Made by a program: the position numbers and the translations under genes. Positions 9,116-18,366 of a stretch of DNA of 64,000 nt are shown piece by piece. The notes under the pieces were generated by a model that saw only the letters and a list, made by a program, of their open reading frames with translations, did not search any database and was not told the DNA's origin. Source of the DNA: Mycobacterium sp. JS623 (GTDB lineage Bacteria > Actinomycetota > Actinomycetes > Mycobacteriales > Mycobacteriaceae); assembly GCF_000328565.1 (NCBI RefSeq), contig NC_019966.1, positions 496,001 to 560,000 on the forward strand. The letters run 5' to 3'. Within the stretch, counting starts at the first letter, position 1; each line of letters starts with the position of its first letter.

Positions 9116-11988
9116 GCGGCCACCTTCTGCCGTTGTTCACCGAGGTCGGCGTCCACTCGCGCACCGAGGCTGCGCAGCACGTCGAGCACCAGGCCGACAA
9201 CGATCATGTAGACGCCGAGATCGAAGAACAACGCGGTGACGAACTTGACGGTGCCGAGCACCGGCACGTCGATCTGAACCAGCGCCGACGACAGCACCGG
9301 TGCGCCGACCAGAAGGGAGGCCACCGCGGTACCGGTCGACAGGCCAAGGCCGACGCCGAGGATCTTTCCCGCATCCAACGGCAGCGTCTCGCCGAGTTCG
9401 TAACGGCCGCCGGCTAAATACCGCAGCACCAACGCGAGCCCCGCAGTGAGTCCGCCCGCGAATCCACCGCCCGGCGTGTTGTGCCCGGCGAAAAAGAAGT
9501 ACGCCGACAACACCATGATGAGCGGGAAGATCATCCGGGTGGCGACCTCGAGCACCAGCGAGCGATGCCGCGGATCGCGCAATTCGCTGCCGCGCAACCA
9601 TGTCACGTCTCCAGCTGCCGGGCTGATCGCGATGTCGGGTAGCCGACCCACGTCGGGCCGGCCAGCGTCGGCGACGCGGGGTGCTGCCCCAAAACGCCTG
9701 TGCCGGAACACTAGTGATGCAACGCCGGTCGCCGCGACCAGCAGTACCGAGATTTCACCGAGGGTGTCCCAGGCGCGGATGTCGACCAGAAGGACGTTGA
9801 CGGTGTTGGCGCCGTGTCCGCGGTAGTACGCCGCGTCGGGCAGCAATGCGGCTATCGGGGTGCCGGTGCGAGCCGCCATTGCGTACACCGCCAACGTGGT
9901 GACCGTTGCGCCGACGGCGAGCGCGAGAAGTGCGCGCGGCATCCGGTATCGCTTGATGTTCTGGCGGTCGGCTTCGGCGGGCAGCGTGCGCAAAACTAGC
10001 ACGAAGATCACCAAAGTCAGTGTCTCGACAAGGAATTGGGTCAGCGCCAGGTCTGGCGCGCCGTGGAACGCGAAGATCGCGCCGCAGCCGTAGCCGGTGA
10101 CACCGACCAGCAGCACCGCCGCCAGCCGGTTGCGCATCACCGTCGCACCCAACGCCGCAGCCAGCATCAACAGCCCGACCACGACCTGCAGCGGTGAGTC
10201 CCACAACGCGAAGGACGGGCGGTCGCGGGCACCGAGCGCGAGGGCGATGACGGGCACCAGCACCAGCGTGGACAGGATCACCGACTGGGTGGCCGGGATC
10301 GATCCGCGTTGCGTGAATGCGGTGAGCCGCACCGACATCAGATCGAGGCCCCGCAGCGCGGCGTCGTAGATCCGGTCGGCGTTTCCAAGCGGCTGGCGCA
10401 CGGTCGGCAGCCACCAGAGCCGGTCGCGGCCGAAGTAGGCTGCCGTGCCGACCGCCAACACCAGAACCGAAAGCAGCAGCGGGGTGCCGAATCCGTGCCA
10501 GAGCGCGAGGTGGTACTGCTGCCCGCCGGGCACGGTCTCGGCGTAGCCGTCGAGCGCGTCGTCCAGGCCCGCGGGCCAGACGCCGAATACCAGTCCCGCG
10601 ACGGCCAAGATCCCGGGTGCGATCAGGAAACTGCTTACCGGACGGTGCATTTCGGCCACCCGCTTGCTCGGTTGCGGTAACCCTTTGCGGCTGAAGGCCC
10701 CCCACAAAAATCGCAAACTGTAGACGGTGGTGAACACCGAGCCGAGAACGATACCTGCGAGCACGTAGGGCGCCGCGGCGCCGAGTGTCGGTGCGTGCGC
10801 GACGGTTTCGAGGTCGGCCTCCTTGGCGACGAAGCCGAGGAACGGCGGCAGCGCGGCCATGCTCGCGGTTGCGCCGACCGCGATGATCAGCAGCGGCCGG
10901 CTGCGTTGCCCGAGCCAGGCGAGCCTGCGGATGTCGCGGGTGCCGGTGGCGTGGTCGATGACGCCAACGACCATGAACAACGACGCCTTGAACATCGCAT
11001 GTGCACACAGCATCGCCAGACCTGCCAGCATCAGATCGCGGCCGCCCGCACCCACCATCAAGGTGATGAGCCCGAGTTGGCTGACCGTGCCGAAGGCCAG
11101 GATCAGCTTCAGGTCGTGTTCGCGCACCGCGCGCCAGCCCGCCAACAACATGGTGAGCACACCGAGGATCACGACCGTGGGCCGCCATGGTGGCGAGTCG
11201 GCGAAGCCAGGGCTCATCCGCGCGACGAGATACACGCCGGCCTTGACCATCGCCGCGGCGTGCAGATATGCGCTGACCGGCGTTGGGGCGGCCATCGCGC
11301 CGGGCAGCCAGAAATGCATCGGCACGATGGCCGATTTGGCGAGCGCACCGACGAGCACCAGCACGATCCCGATCGACGCGGCCGGGCCGGTCGGCGGCGA
11401 GGCGATCAGTTCGGACAACAGATAGGTGCCCGACACGTTGCCGAGTACGACGATGCCGACCAACATGGCCAGCCCTCCGAACGTCGTCACCAACAACGCC
11501 TGTGTGGCGGCCCGGCGGCTGGTGGCCCGTTCGGCGTAGTGGCCGACGAGGAGGAACGACAGGACAGTCGTGAGCTCCCAGAACACGTAGAGCACCAGCA
11601 TGTTGTCGCTGCAGACCAAACCGAACATCGCACCGGAGAACGCGACCAACTCGGCGGCAAAACTCGGCAACCGTTTTTCGGTATGACCGTCGTGATGGTG
11701 GAAGTAGTCGGTGCAGTAGAAGAGGACCAGCGCCCCGATGCCGAGGACCAGCACGCTCATGATCGCCGCGAGCGCATCGAATCGGAGGGTGATGTTCATC
11801 GATAGCTCGGGCAGCCACTCGATGTTGACCGTGGTCGGTCCACGATGGCCGGGCCAGTTCATCGCCACCCAGACCAGCGAGCCCAGCGGAACGAGGGTCA
11901 GCGGGTAGAACGCCATCCGGCCCCAGCGGGCGACGAGCAGGGGAGCGAGCGCGGTAGCGACCGCGTGCGCGAACAAGATGGCAAGCAT
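9112..11988 (-). CDS. mrpA: Mrp-type Na+/H+ antiporter subunit A fused to subunit B
   Basis: 958 aa, first gene of the Mrp operon. The N-terminal two thirds is NuoL-like (ELTTVLSFLLVGHY, the channel segment VPMHFWLPGAMAAPTPVSAY, YLHAAAMVKAGVYL, PPFLGFVAKEADL). It is followed by the MrpA C-terminal region (FHGAPDLALTQFLVETLTLV) and then a full MrpB domain (TRMIFPLIMVLSAYFFFAGH, NTPGGGFAGGLTAG) up to the C-terminus, so no separate mrpB is needed. The operon promoter must lie in the roughly 110 bp between 11988 and the DUF1707 gene. To my knowledge M. tuberculosis has no Mrp operon at this position. Confidence 0.95.
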   Translation of the reverse strand: MLAILFAHAVATALAPLLVARWGRMAFYPLTLVPLGSLVWVAMNWPGHRGPTTVNIEWLPELSMNITLRFDALAAIMSVLVLGIGALVLFYCTDYFHHHDGHTEKRLPSFAAELVAFSGAMFGLVCSDNMLVLYVFWELTTVLSFLLVGHYAERATSRRAATQALLVTTFGGLAMLVGIVVLGNVSGTYLLSELIASPPTGPAASIGIVLVLVGALAKSAIVPMHFWLPGAMAAPTPVSAYLHAAAMVKAGVYLVARMSPGFADSPPWRPTVVILGVLTMLLAGWRAVREHDLKLILAFGTVSQLGLITLMVGAGGRDLMLAGLAMLCAHAMFKASLFMVVGVIDHATGTRDIRRLAWLGQRSRPLLIIAVGATASMAALPPFLGFVAKEADLETVAHAPTLGAAAPYVLAGIVLGSVFTTVYSLRFLWGAFSRKGLPQPSKRVAEMHRPVSSFLIAPGILAVAGLVFGVWPAGLDDALDGYAETVPGGQQYHLALWHGFGTPLLLSVLVLAVGTAAYFGRDRLWWLPTVRQPLGNADRIYDAALRGLDLMSVRLTAFTQRGSIPATQSVILSTLVLVPVIALALGARDRPSFALWDSPLQVVVGLLMLAAALGATVMRNRLAAVLLVGVTGYGCGAIFAFHGAPDLALTQFLVETLTLVIFVLVLRTLPAEADRQNIKRYRMPRALLALAVGATVTTLAVYAMAARTGTPIAALLPDAAYYRGHGANTVNVLLVDIRAWDTLGEISVLLVAATGVASLVFRHRRFGAAPRVADAGRPDVGRLPDIAISPAAGDVTWLRGSELRDPRHRSLVLEVATRMIFPLIMVLSAYFFFAGHNTPGGGFAGGLTAGLALVLRYLAGGRYELGETLPLDAGKILGVGLGLSTGTAVASLLVGAPVLSSALVQIDVPVLGTVKFVTALFFDLGVYMIVVGLVLDVLRSLGARVDADLGEQRQKVAA

Positions 11989-12099
11989 GGCACTCCGATC
12001 GTGCTGTGGTCGGGGTGTCAGCCGGGTGAAGGCTTTGGGTTAGCGCCAGTCTACGTGGGCGGATGCAGCTACCATCCGGCCTCGTGGGCGAGTGAGCGG

Positions 12100-12576
12100 C
12101 TACCGGATGATGTCGAACTGGCCGCGGCGGTAGATCGCTGCGCGCGAGTGACACAGCCGCGGCGTTGCGAACCGAACCGGGATGGCGTGAGAGGCGACGC
12201 CGATACCCGCGCCGAGGATGGGCCAGATCGGCCAGAAGTACCACTCGCCCACCGCGAGGCCGACCGCCAGCCACACAGTGAGCACGATGACGACCATTGT
12301 GAGGTAGACCCCGAGGTGGATGCGCACCCCGAGCCGTGCGGCCCGCCTGCGTGCGGCCTGGCGCTGGGGATCGTTGCGACGAAGCTGCGCGAGCGGCAGG
12401 TCGGCGATGAGTCGGCGCAGTTCGGCGGTGGTGTGCGCGGCGAACGTGGCCTGCAGCCGACTGTCGTATTCGTCGACCGCGAGGTAGCCCTGCGCTAGTG
12501 CCTGGCCCAGCTGCGTGGCGGTGCGGTCACGGTCGTGGTCGCCGGCTCGAACGGACGCGACGGCTGGTGCGGTCAT
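12100..12576 (-). CDS. DUF1707/2TM-domain membrane protein
   Basis: 158 aa from ATG 12576, chosen because CGGAGG lies 5 nt upstream; the longer frame would begin at TTG 12603 inside the inverted repeat. The N-terminal half is a DUF1707 module (VRAGDHDRDRTATQLGQAL, YLAVDEYDSRLQATFAA, LRRLIADLPLA), which in actinobacteria is usually attached to membrane segments. The second half has two transmembrane helices (VYLTMVVIVLTVWLAVGLAV; WPIWPILGAGIGVAS) with conserved Trp/Pro between them. Function unknown. It is divergent from the SRPBCC gene, and the spacer holds a strong inverted repeat. Confidence 0.75.
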   Translation of the reverse strand: MTAPAVASVRAGDHDRDRTATQLGQALAQGYLAVDEYDSRLQATFAAHTTAELRRLIADLPLAQLRRNDPQRQAARRRAARLGVRIHLGVYLTMVVIVLTVWLAVGLAVGEWYFWPIWPILGAGIGVASHAIPVRFATPRLCHSRAAIYRRGQFDIIR

Positions 12577-12589
12577 GGAGGCCTCCGAT

Positions 12590-12644
12590 CTTGGCAGTGA
12601 CAAGTTCTAGGTCGACTATGCACGGTGAACTTGTCACTGTCAAG
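12590..12644. promoter_or_regulatory. 18-bp-arm inverted repeat between divergent genes (probable operator)
   Basis: The left arm 12590-12607 (CTTGGCAGTGACAAGTTC) and the right arm 12627-12644 are reverse complements at 17 of 18 positions, with a 19-nt spacer. The inner 13 bp (CAGTGACAAGTTC) match perfectly. It sits just upstream of the DUF1707 Shine-Dalgarno sequence and just before the SRPBCC start, so a bound regulator could control both genes. The regulator is not identified. Confidence 0.6.
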
Positions 12645-12662
12645 ATGATGTTGAATCGAAAT

Positions 12663-13106
12663 GTGACTCTTACGGTCGTCAGCGCGAGCCGCGAGATCGC
12701 GGCGCCCGCGGACAAGATCTTCGAACTCATCGCCGACCCGTCGCAGCAGCCGCGGTGGGATGGCAACGACAACCTGGCGCAAGCGCCGACCGGTCAACGG
12801 GTGCGGACGGTGGGCGACGTGTTCACGATGACGCTGACCATGGGCGCCGAGCGCACGAACCATATCGTCGAGTTCGAGGAGGGACGCCTCATCGCGTGGC
12901 TTCCCTCAGAACCGGGCAAGCCACCGCCGGGTCACCTGTGGCGCTGGCAACTCGAACCTCTGGACGACTCACGGACGCTGGTCACCCACATCTACGATTG
13001 GTCGGCGCTGACCGACGAGAAGCGATTGCCCCGCGCGCGTGACACCACGGCAGACAAACTGTTGGCGTCGATCGAGCGGCTGGCAACGCTAGCCGAGAGG
13101 TCGTAG
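12663..13106 (+). CDS. SRPBCC (polyketide cyclase/START-like) family protein
   Basis: 147 aa if started at GTG 12663, giving MTLTVVSASREIAAPADKIF, the typical beginning of mycobacterial SRPBCC proteins. ATG 12642, ATG 12645 and ATG 12618 are in-frame alternatives that overlap the inverted repeat; no start has a convincing Shine-Dalgarno sequence. Family features are FELIADPSQQPRWDGND, a central beta-rich part, and HIYDWSAL near the C-terminus. These proteins form a hydrophobic ligand cavity; the ligand is unknown. A second member of the same type lies at 23801. Confidence 0.8.
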   Translation: MTLTVVSASREIAAPADKIFELIADPSQQPRWDGNDNLAQAPTGQRVRTVGDVFTMTLTMGAERTNHIVEFEEGRLIAWLPSEPGKPPPGHLWRWQLEPLDDSRTLVTHIYDWSALTDEKRLPRARDTTADKLLASIERLATLAERS

Positions 13107-13258
13107 CGCTTTCTCGACAAAGCGAGCCTTAGCGTTGGTGTAGGCCTCGCAGTCCGTCGCGAAACTCTTTGGCCAAGTTGCGACTACGCGAACGGGCATA
13201 TCAGCCACCACTCGCTCAGCCTAAGAGCTTCGCTAGGGCCACGGAGGCGACAGCTCCT

Positions 13259-13315
13259 CGAAACTGCAGTTATTGCGACAAACCGCGAGTGAACATCGCA
13301 ACAACTGCAGTTTCG
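13259..13315. repeat. 57-bp palindromic element, copy 1
   Basis: Arms 13259-13278 (CGAAACTGCAGTTATTGCGA) and 13296-13315 are reverse complements at 19 of 20 positions, around a 17-nt loop. It lies between the convergent SRPBCC and AAA ATPase genes and could form a long hairpin, perhaps a terminator. A related element with the same core (TGCAGTTA) is at 52135-52191. The rest of the 13107-13339 spacer shows no gene. Confidence 0.65.
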
Positions 13316-13339
13316 CGGTGCTCGCCGCGGCGCGCGTCG

Positions 13340-15550
13340 TTAGCGCGCGGCCGAGAACGCGCGCAGCGACTCGACCTGCGCCGGGTCCAGTGACGGCCGC
13401 ACTGTTGCTCGCGCCTTCGCGACGTCGGCAGCAGTCACGTCGGCCGCATCGATTGACCGCCGCATTGCGGTCAGCGCCGCCTCACGCAACAACGCCACGC
13501 AGTCTGCTGCGCTGTAGCCAGCCAGCTCCCCGGCTAGCGCATCCAAATCCACGTCGTCGCTGAGTGGAATGGATTTGCCTGCGGTGCGCAGTATTTCGCG
13601 ACGGGCCTCGGCGTCCGGCGGCTCGACGAACACCAGCTTCTCGAGTCGTCCCGGCCGCAGCAACGCGGGGTCGATCAAATCTGGCCGGTTCGTCGCACCA
13701 AGCACGACCACGTCGCGCAGCGGCTCGATGCCGTCGAGTTCTGTCAGCAGCGCGGCCACCACGCGGTCCGTCACGCCGGAGTCAAAACTCTGCCCGCGCC
13801 GTGGCGCGAGTGCATCGATCTCGTCGAGGAACACCAGCGACGGCGCCGAGTCGCGGGCGCGCTGAAACAGTTCGCGCACAGCCTTTTCCGATGAGCCGAC
13901 CCACTTGTCCATCAGCTCGGCGCCCTTGACGGCGTGCACCGACAACCGTCCGGAACTGGCCAGCGCCCGTACCACAAACGTCTTGCCGCAGCCGGGCGGT
14001 CCATACAGCAGAACACCGCGCGGCGGCGCTACGCCCAGCCGCTGAAAGGTGTCCGGGTGCTGTAGTGGCCACAGCACCGCCTCGGTGAGCGCCTGCTTGG
14101 TCTCCGCCATATCGCCGACGTCGTCGAGCGTCACCGATCCGACCGACACCTCTTGGGTGGCCGATCGCGACAACGGCCGGATGACCGTCGTCGCGCCCAT
14201 CAGGTCGTCCTGCGTCAGCACCGGCGCCTTACCATCGGCACTGGCCCTCGCCGCCGCTCGCAACGCCGCCTCGCGTACCAATGCGGACAGGTCGGCCACG
14301 ACGAAACCCGGTGTGCGTTCGACGATTTCGTCCAGGTTGAGGTCGGTAGCCGGCACGTCGCGCAGCAGCACCTCGAGCAACTGCTTGCGGACGGCGCCGT
14401 CGGGCAGGCTCAGCCCCAGCTCGCGGTCGCACAGGTCGGGCGCCCGCAGCCGCGGATCGACCCCGTCCGGCGCCTGTGAGGTCGCGATGAACGCGACACC
14501 CCGGGTGGCGACGGCGTTGCGCAACTCGGTGAGGATCAGCGTTGATACGGATTCGGCGGGCCTGTCCTGGCTGCCTGGCAGCAGCGCATCGATATCCGTG
14601 ATCAGCAGAACGCCACCGCCGTTGCGCACGGTGGCCACGGCAGAGGACACGCTCTGCAGCCGGTCTTCGGCACGTAACGCTCCCACCTCGGGGCCGTCGA
14701 GTTCGACCAGCCGCCGGTCGGCACAAACGGCACGCACGAGCGCGGCCTTGCCAACGCCGGCAGGGCCGGACACCAGGACACCGAGATTCGATGTGGCGCC
14801 GAGTGTTTCGAGAAGTTCAGGCTGGTCGAGTGCCAGCTTGAGCCACTCCGTGAGCCGCGAGGCTTGGGCATGTGAGCCCTTGAGGTCGTCGATGTTGACC
14901 GTCGCCGTCTTCTTCGGGGTGGACACCGTGTGCTGGACTGCCGTTGCGGGTGCGGTTGCGACCACCCCGTCGCCCCAACTCACCACCGAATTCGGCTGCA
15001 CGCTCACCGGTCCCGCGGGATCGACACCGGTGACCGTCAGTAATTCCGACGTCCACGTGATGCCTACCGACGACGCCAGTGCCGCGGTAGCCGCCGAGGT
15101 CGGAATGTCGGGGCCGAGATCGCGCGGGAGCAGCGACACGGTGTCGCCAACGGTCATCACCTTGCCAAGGAGGGCCTGACGCAGCGTCGTCGACGAAATC
15201 GACTGGGTGGCAAGCTTTGACCCGCTCACGGTGACCGATCGCGCGCCGTAGACGGTGACTGCCGACACGATCACCGTAGTGTCCTCGCGCAGCCCAGCGT
15301 TGGACAGCGTCACGTCGTCAAGCAGTGCGGTGCCGGTCGGTGTGCCGCCGGGTGTCAGCCCTGCCACCGCGGCGGTGGTACGCGAGCCGGTCAGCGAAAC
15401 CGCATCCCACTCGCGAATACCAAGGGCTGCAATGGCTTCCGGGTGTAACCGGACGACGCCGCGGCGCGCGTCCAGCGCTGAGGTGTTCAGGCGAGCAGTC
15501 AGCCGCAGATGGCCCAGCGGAGGATCCTCCGCCATTTCGGTCTGCGTCAT
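13340..15550 (-). CDS. Double AAA+ ATPase, CDC48-like (Rv0435c-like)
   Basis: 736 aa from ATG 15550 (MTQTEMAEDPPLGHL); a longer frame to 15685 overlaps pssA and is rejected. The N-terminal CDC48-type domain (LTARLNTSALDARRGVVRLH) is followed by two AAA modules. The first is degenerate: Walker A is GPAGVGKAAL, and the Walker B region ITDIDALLPG lacks the catalytic Glu. The second is intact: GPPGCGKTFVV, then VFLDEIDALAPRRG, then the arginine-finger region RPDLIDPALLRPGRLEKL. It is probably an unfoldase or segregase; its substrate is unknown. It starts 1 nt after the pssA stop, so it is the last gene of the pssA operon. Confidence 0.93.
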   Translation of the reverse strand: MTQTEMAEDPPLGHLRLTARLNTSALDARRGVVRLHPEAIAALGIREWDAVSLTGSRTTAAVAGLTPGGTPTGTALLDDVTLSNAGLREDTTVIVSAVTVYGARSVTVSGSKLATQSISSTTLRQALLGKVMTVGDTVSLLPRDLGPDIPTSAATAALASSVGITWTSELLTVTGVDPAGPVSVQPNSVVSWGDGVVATAPATAVQHTVSTPKKTATVNIDDLKGSHAQASRLTEWLKLALDQPELLETLGATSNLGVLVSGPAGVGKAALVRAVCADRRLVELDGPEVGALRAEDRLQSVSSAVATVRNGGGVLLITDIDALLPGSQDRPAESVSTLILTELRNAVATRGVAFIATSQAPDGVDPRLRAPDLCDRELGLSLPDGAVRKQLLEVLLRDVPATDLNLDEIVERTPGFVVADLSALVREAALRAAARASADGKAPVLTQDDLMGATTVIRPLSRSATQEVSVGSVTLDDVGDMAETKQALTEAVLWPLQHPDTFQRLGVAPPRGVLLYGPPGCGKTFVVRALASSGRLSVHAVKGAELMDKWVGSSEKAVRELFQRARDSAPSLVFLDEIDALAPRRGQSFDSGVTDRVVAALLTELDGIEPLRDVVVLGATNRPDLIDPALLRPGRLEKLVFVEPPDAEARREILRTAGKSIPLSDDVDLDALAGELAGYSAADCVALLREAALTAMRRSIDAADVTAADVAKARATVRPSLDPAQVESLRAFSAAR

Positions 15551-15551
15551 C

Positions 15552-16406
15552 TCACCTGCCCGGCTTGCGCAGGCCAAGCCGCGACATCGAGCGGCGACGC
15601 TGAGGGCCCGACGCCCTTCGGATCGCCCGTCGCGCCGCACGTTGTTGTCGGGGTTTGTCGTCCCACACTTCTGGATGCTCGGCAAGGAATCGGCGCGTAC
15701 GGATGGCGAACGGGATGTGAATGACGTAGGCCGCGATGATCGCCAGGATCGTCAAGTAGCCGTAGAAGATTGACGCCGCCACCAGGACGACCACCCCGAG
15801 CAATAGCAGCGGAACCATGTTTGGTGACACCGAGAAGGTGTGAATCTTACGCATGGGCAGGGTGCTGACCACCAGCAGCGAGACGCCAATCATCCAGATG
15901 ATGACCGCCGCCTCCGACGTCCACCACCCGTCGCCGAACTGCATCTTGGCGGCCAGCGGACCGATTGCACCGATCGCGCCCGCCGGCGCCGGCATGCCGA
16001 CGAAGTACTCCTTTTCGTAGGCGGGCTTGTCGACGTCGAGCATCGCGTTGAACCGAGCCAGCCGCAACACGATGCAGACGGAGTAGACCAACACCACGAT
16101 CCAGCCACCTCGCGAGTGCGAGAGCAGCGTGCCGTAGACGATGAATGCCGGTGCCACACCGAAATTCACCGCGTCGGCCAGCGAGTCGATCTCCTCACCC
16201 ATCCGCGAGGCGACCTTCAGAATCCTGGCGATGCGACCATCGAGCGCGTCGAGGATCGCGGCCACCGCCAGAAACGCCATCGCCTCGGTCGGGCGGTTGT
16301 CCAGCGCCATCTTCACCGACGTCAACCCGAGGCAGATGGCTGCCACCGTCATGGCGCTTGGCAGGATGCGCAGGCTCACGACGGGCGCCTTGATGCGCGG
16401 TTTCAC
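15552..16406 (-). CDS. pssA: CDP-diacylglycerol--serine O-phosphatidyltransferase
   Basis: Makes phosphatidylserine from CDP-diacylglycerol and serine in the membrane. 284 aa from GTG 16406, which overlaps the psd stop (GTGA). The CDP-alcohol phosphatidyltransferase signature [20 protein letters not shown] is followed by [14 protein letters not shown], together giving the DG..AR..G...D...D catalytic pattern. It has about eight transmembrane segments and a basic C-terminal tail ([18 protein letters not shown]). It corresponds to Rv0436c. Its product is the substrate of the adjacent psd. Confidence 0.95.
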   Translation of the reverse strand: MKPRIKAPVVSLRILPSAMTVAAICLGLTSVKMALDNRPTEAMAFLAVAAILDALDGRIARILKVASRMGEEIDSLADAVNFGVAPAFIVYGTLLSHSRGGWIVVLVYSVCIVLRLARFNAMLDVDKPAYEKEYFVGMPAPAGAIGAIGPLAAKMQFGDGWWTSEAAVIIWMIGVSLLVVSTLPMRKIHTFSVSPNMVPLLLLGVVVLVAASIFYGYLTILAIIAAYVIHIPFAIRTRRFLAEHPEVWDDKPRQQRAARRAIRRASGPQRRRSMSRLGLRKPGR

Positions 16407-17101
16407 GACAGCTCGGCCAATACTGTTTCGCCAGCCAGTGCCCGCTGCCCCGTGGACACCAGGATGTTTGAGCCTGCGGGCAGGTACGTGTCCAACCGCG
16501 ACCCGTACCGGATCAGGCCGTAGGTGTCGCCGATGGTCAGCTTGTCGCCGACCTTGGCCTCGCACACGATGCGCCGCGCCACCAGGCCGGCGATCTGCAC
16601 GGCGATCACGTCGGCGCCGTCGGCGGTGCGGATCAGCACGCTGTTGCGTTCGTTGTCCTCGCTGGCGGCCTCGAGTTCGGCTGAGCCGAACGCCCCAGGC
16701 CGGTGCACGACCGAAACCACCTCGCCGCTGATCGGCGCCCGCTGCACGTGGGCGTCGAAGATCGACAGGAAGATGCTGATGCGCGGCAACGGCGTTGGGG
16801 GCAGCCCGAGTTCGGCAGGGGGCAGCGCCTCCTCGATGAGGCAGATGAGTCCGTCCGCAGGCGCGACAATGAGGCCCGGTCGCGTGGGTGGCACGCGCCG
16901 CGGATGCCGGAAGAACGCGGCATTCGCGGCCGCCGACGCCAGGCCGGCGCGGCGCAACCACGGGCGCCTACGTCCCAGCGCGGCGAGCGCGAGACTGGCG
17001 CCAACGAACGGCAGCCCTGCAGAGTGCATCGGCGGAATAGTGGTGCGCACCAGCGCCGCGAGCCGCTCAGGGCCGGATTTGAGGTCGGGGCGTCTGGCCA
17101 T
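16403..17101 (-). CDS. psd: Phosphatidylserine decarboxylase proenzyme
   Basis: Converts phosphatidylserine to phosphatidylethanolamine. 232 aa, the short form of the family. The pyruvoyl self-cleavage site is visible as Gly-Ser in [18 protein letters not shown]. Other conserved segments are [19 protein letters not shown] and [14 protein letters not shown], plus [17 protein letters not shown]. An N-terminal hydrophobic stretch would anchor it to the membrane. It is translationally coupled to pssA and corresponds to Rv0437c. Confidence 0.95.
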   Translation of the reverse strand: MARRPDLKSGPERLAALVRTTIPPMHSAGLPFVGASLALAALGRRRPWLRRAGLASAAANAAFFRHPRRVPPTRPGLIVAPADGLICLIEEALPPAELGLPPTPLPRISIFLSIFDAHVQRAPISGEVVSVVHRPGAFGSAELEAASEDNERNSVLIRTADGADVIAVQIAGLVARRIVCEAKVGDKLTIGDTYGLIRYGSRLDTYLPAGSNILVSTGQRALAGETVLAELS

Positions 17102-17142
17102 CGTGCAGCGATTCTACGGGCGGCCCGTTTCGCCGAGAGGGC

Positions 17143-18366
17143 TTAGGCCAAGTCCCACACGTGCACCGTCGACCCGGCGGCGACCTCGGCGACGTCCTCG
17201 TCGATTTCCAGCAGGCAATTGGCCGAGGCCAGCCAGCGCAGATGATGGGACGCCGGCGGGCCGTAGCTGGTGACCGTGCCCGCCTCGCGGTCGAGCACCC
17301 CGCGCCGGAACTGACGCTTGCCCCGCGGCGAGGTCAGGTCCTCAGCCAGGACCGCCGTGCGCCGCGGCCGGTCGGGATTCGGCAGTCCCATCGCGGCGCG
17401 CAGCGGTTCGCGGATGAACACCTCGAACGACACCAGCGCGCTGACCGGATTGCCGGGCAGCGTGATGATCGGTATGCCATTCACCGAACCGGCGCCCTGC
17501 GGCATGCCCGGCTGCATCGCCACCTTGACGAACTGGACATCGCCGCCCTGGCCCGATGTCGCGGGTCCTCCGGCTCCGAGTGAGTCCTTGACCACTTCGT
17601 ACGCCCCCGCGCTGACGCCGCCCGTCGTGATGATCAGGTCGGCATCACCTGTGTGGCGATCTAGTGCGTCGCGGAAGGCGGCGACGTCGTCGCCGACCAT
17701 CGGCTCGGCAACCACGACGGCGCCCGCGTCACGCACGGCTGCGGCCAGCATCACCGCGTTGGACTCGTAGATCTGGCCCGGCTGCAACGGCGTACCGGGG
17801 GGCACCAACTCGGTGCCGGTGGACATCACCAAGACCCGTTGCGGTGCAACGACTTTCAGCTCACCCAAGCCCAACGCCGCCGCGAGACCAAGCGCCGCAG
17901 GCGTGAGCAACTGGCCCGCTCGCAGCACCGTCGTGCCTGCCGTGACATCCTCACCGGCGCGACGGACATGCTGACCGTCCCTGGCGCTCGCGCGGATGGA
18001 CACCGTGTCGGTGGCACCGTCAGTGGCCTCGACCGGGACCACCGCCGTTGCTCCTGCCGGCAGCGGCGCGCCGGTCATGATGCGGTGTGCCGTACCGGGT
18101 TTCAGGGTGAGCGGGTCAGTACGGCCGGCGGGGATGTCCTCGGCCACGGGCAGCAGCACGGGCTGTTCGGGTGTCGCGGCAGCGACGTCGTCCGCCACGA
18201 CGGCATAACCGTCCATCGCCGAGTTGTCGAACCCCGGCAGCGATAGTGGCGCAACCACATCGTCGGCAAGGACGAGGCCGAGTGTGTCGGCGAGCGGCAA
18301 GGTGACCGACGGCTTTGGCTTGATCAGGCCGGCGACAACGCGCCGGTGTTCGTCGACGGTGCGCAT
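17143..18366 (-). CDS. moeA: Molybdopterin molybdenumtransferase MoeA
   Basis: Inserts molybdate into adenylylated molybdopterin in Moco synthesis. 407 aa from ATG 18366, which overlaps the SDR stop by 1 nt (TGATG); the frame to 18411 is a spurious extension. Motifs: LPGFDNSAMDGYAV, VMSTGTELV, IITTGGVSAGAYEVVKD and TLPGNPVSALVSFEVFI. It matches MoeA2 (Rv0438c). Moco would be needed by the cox-type hydroxylase at 54263-60803, though the two loci are far apart and need not be co-regulated. Confidence 0.94.
   Translation of the reverse strand: MRTVDEHRRVVAGLIKPKPSVTLPLADTLGLVLADDVVAPLSLPGFDNSAMDGYAVVADDVAAATPEQPVLLPVAEDIPAGRTDPLTLKPGTAHRIMTGAPLPAGATAVVPVEATDGATDTVSIRASARDGQHVRRAGEDVTAGTTVLRAGQLLTPAALGLAAALGLGELKVVAPQRVLVMSTGTELVPPGTPLQPGQIYESNAVMLAAAVRDAGAVVVAEPMVGDDVAAFRDALDRHTGDADLIITTGGVSAGAYEVVKDSLGAGGPATSGQGGDVQFVKVAMQPGMPQGAGSVNGIPIITLPGNPVSALVSFEVFIREPLRAAMGLPNPDRPRRTAVLAEDLTSPRGKRQFRRGVLDREAGTVTSYGPPASHHLRWLASANCLLEIDEDVAEVAAGSTVHVWDLA

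Noticed and set aside
9755..12274. 839-residue minus-strand frame over mrpA
   Set aside because: It is an out-of-frame, Arg-rich shadow of mrpA without a recognisable domain.
15552..16961. 469-residue frame extending pssA upstream
   Set aside because: Its N-terminal 185 residues are Arg/Pro-rich and lie antisense-free but out of frame within psd; GTG 16406 gives the correct 284-residue enzyme.
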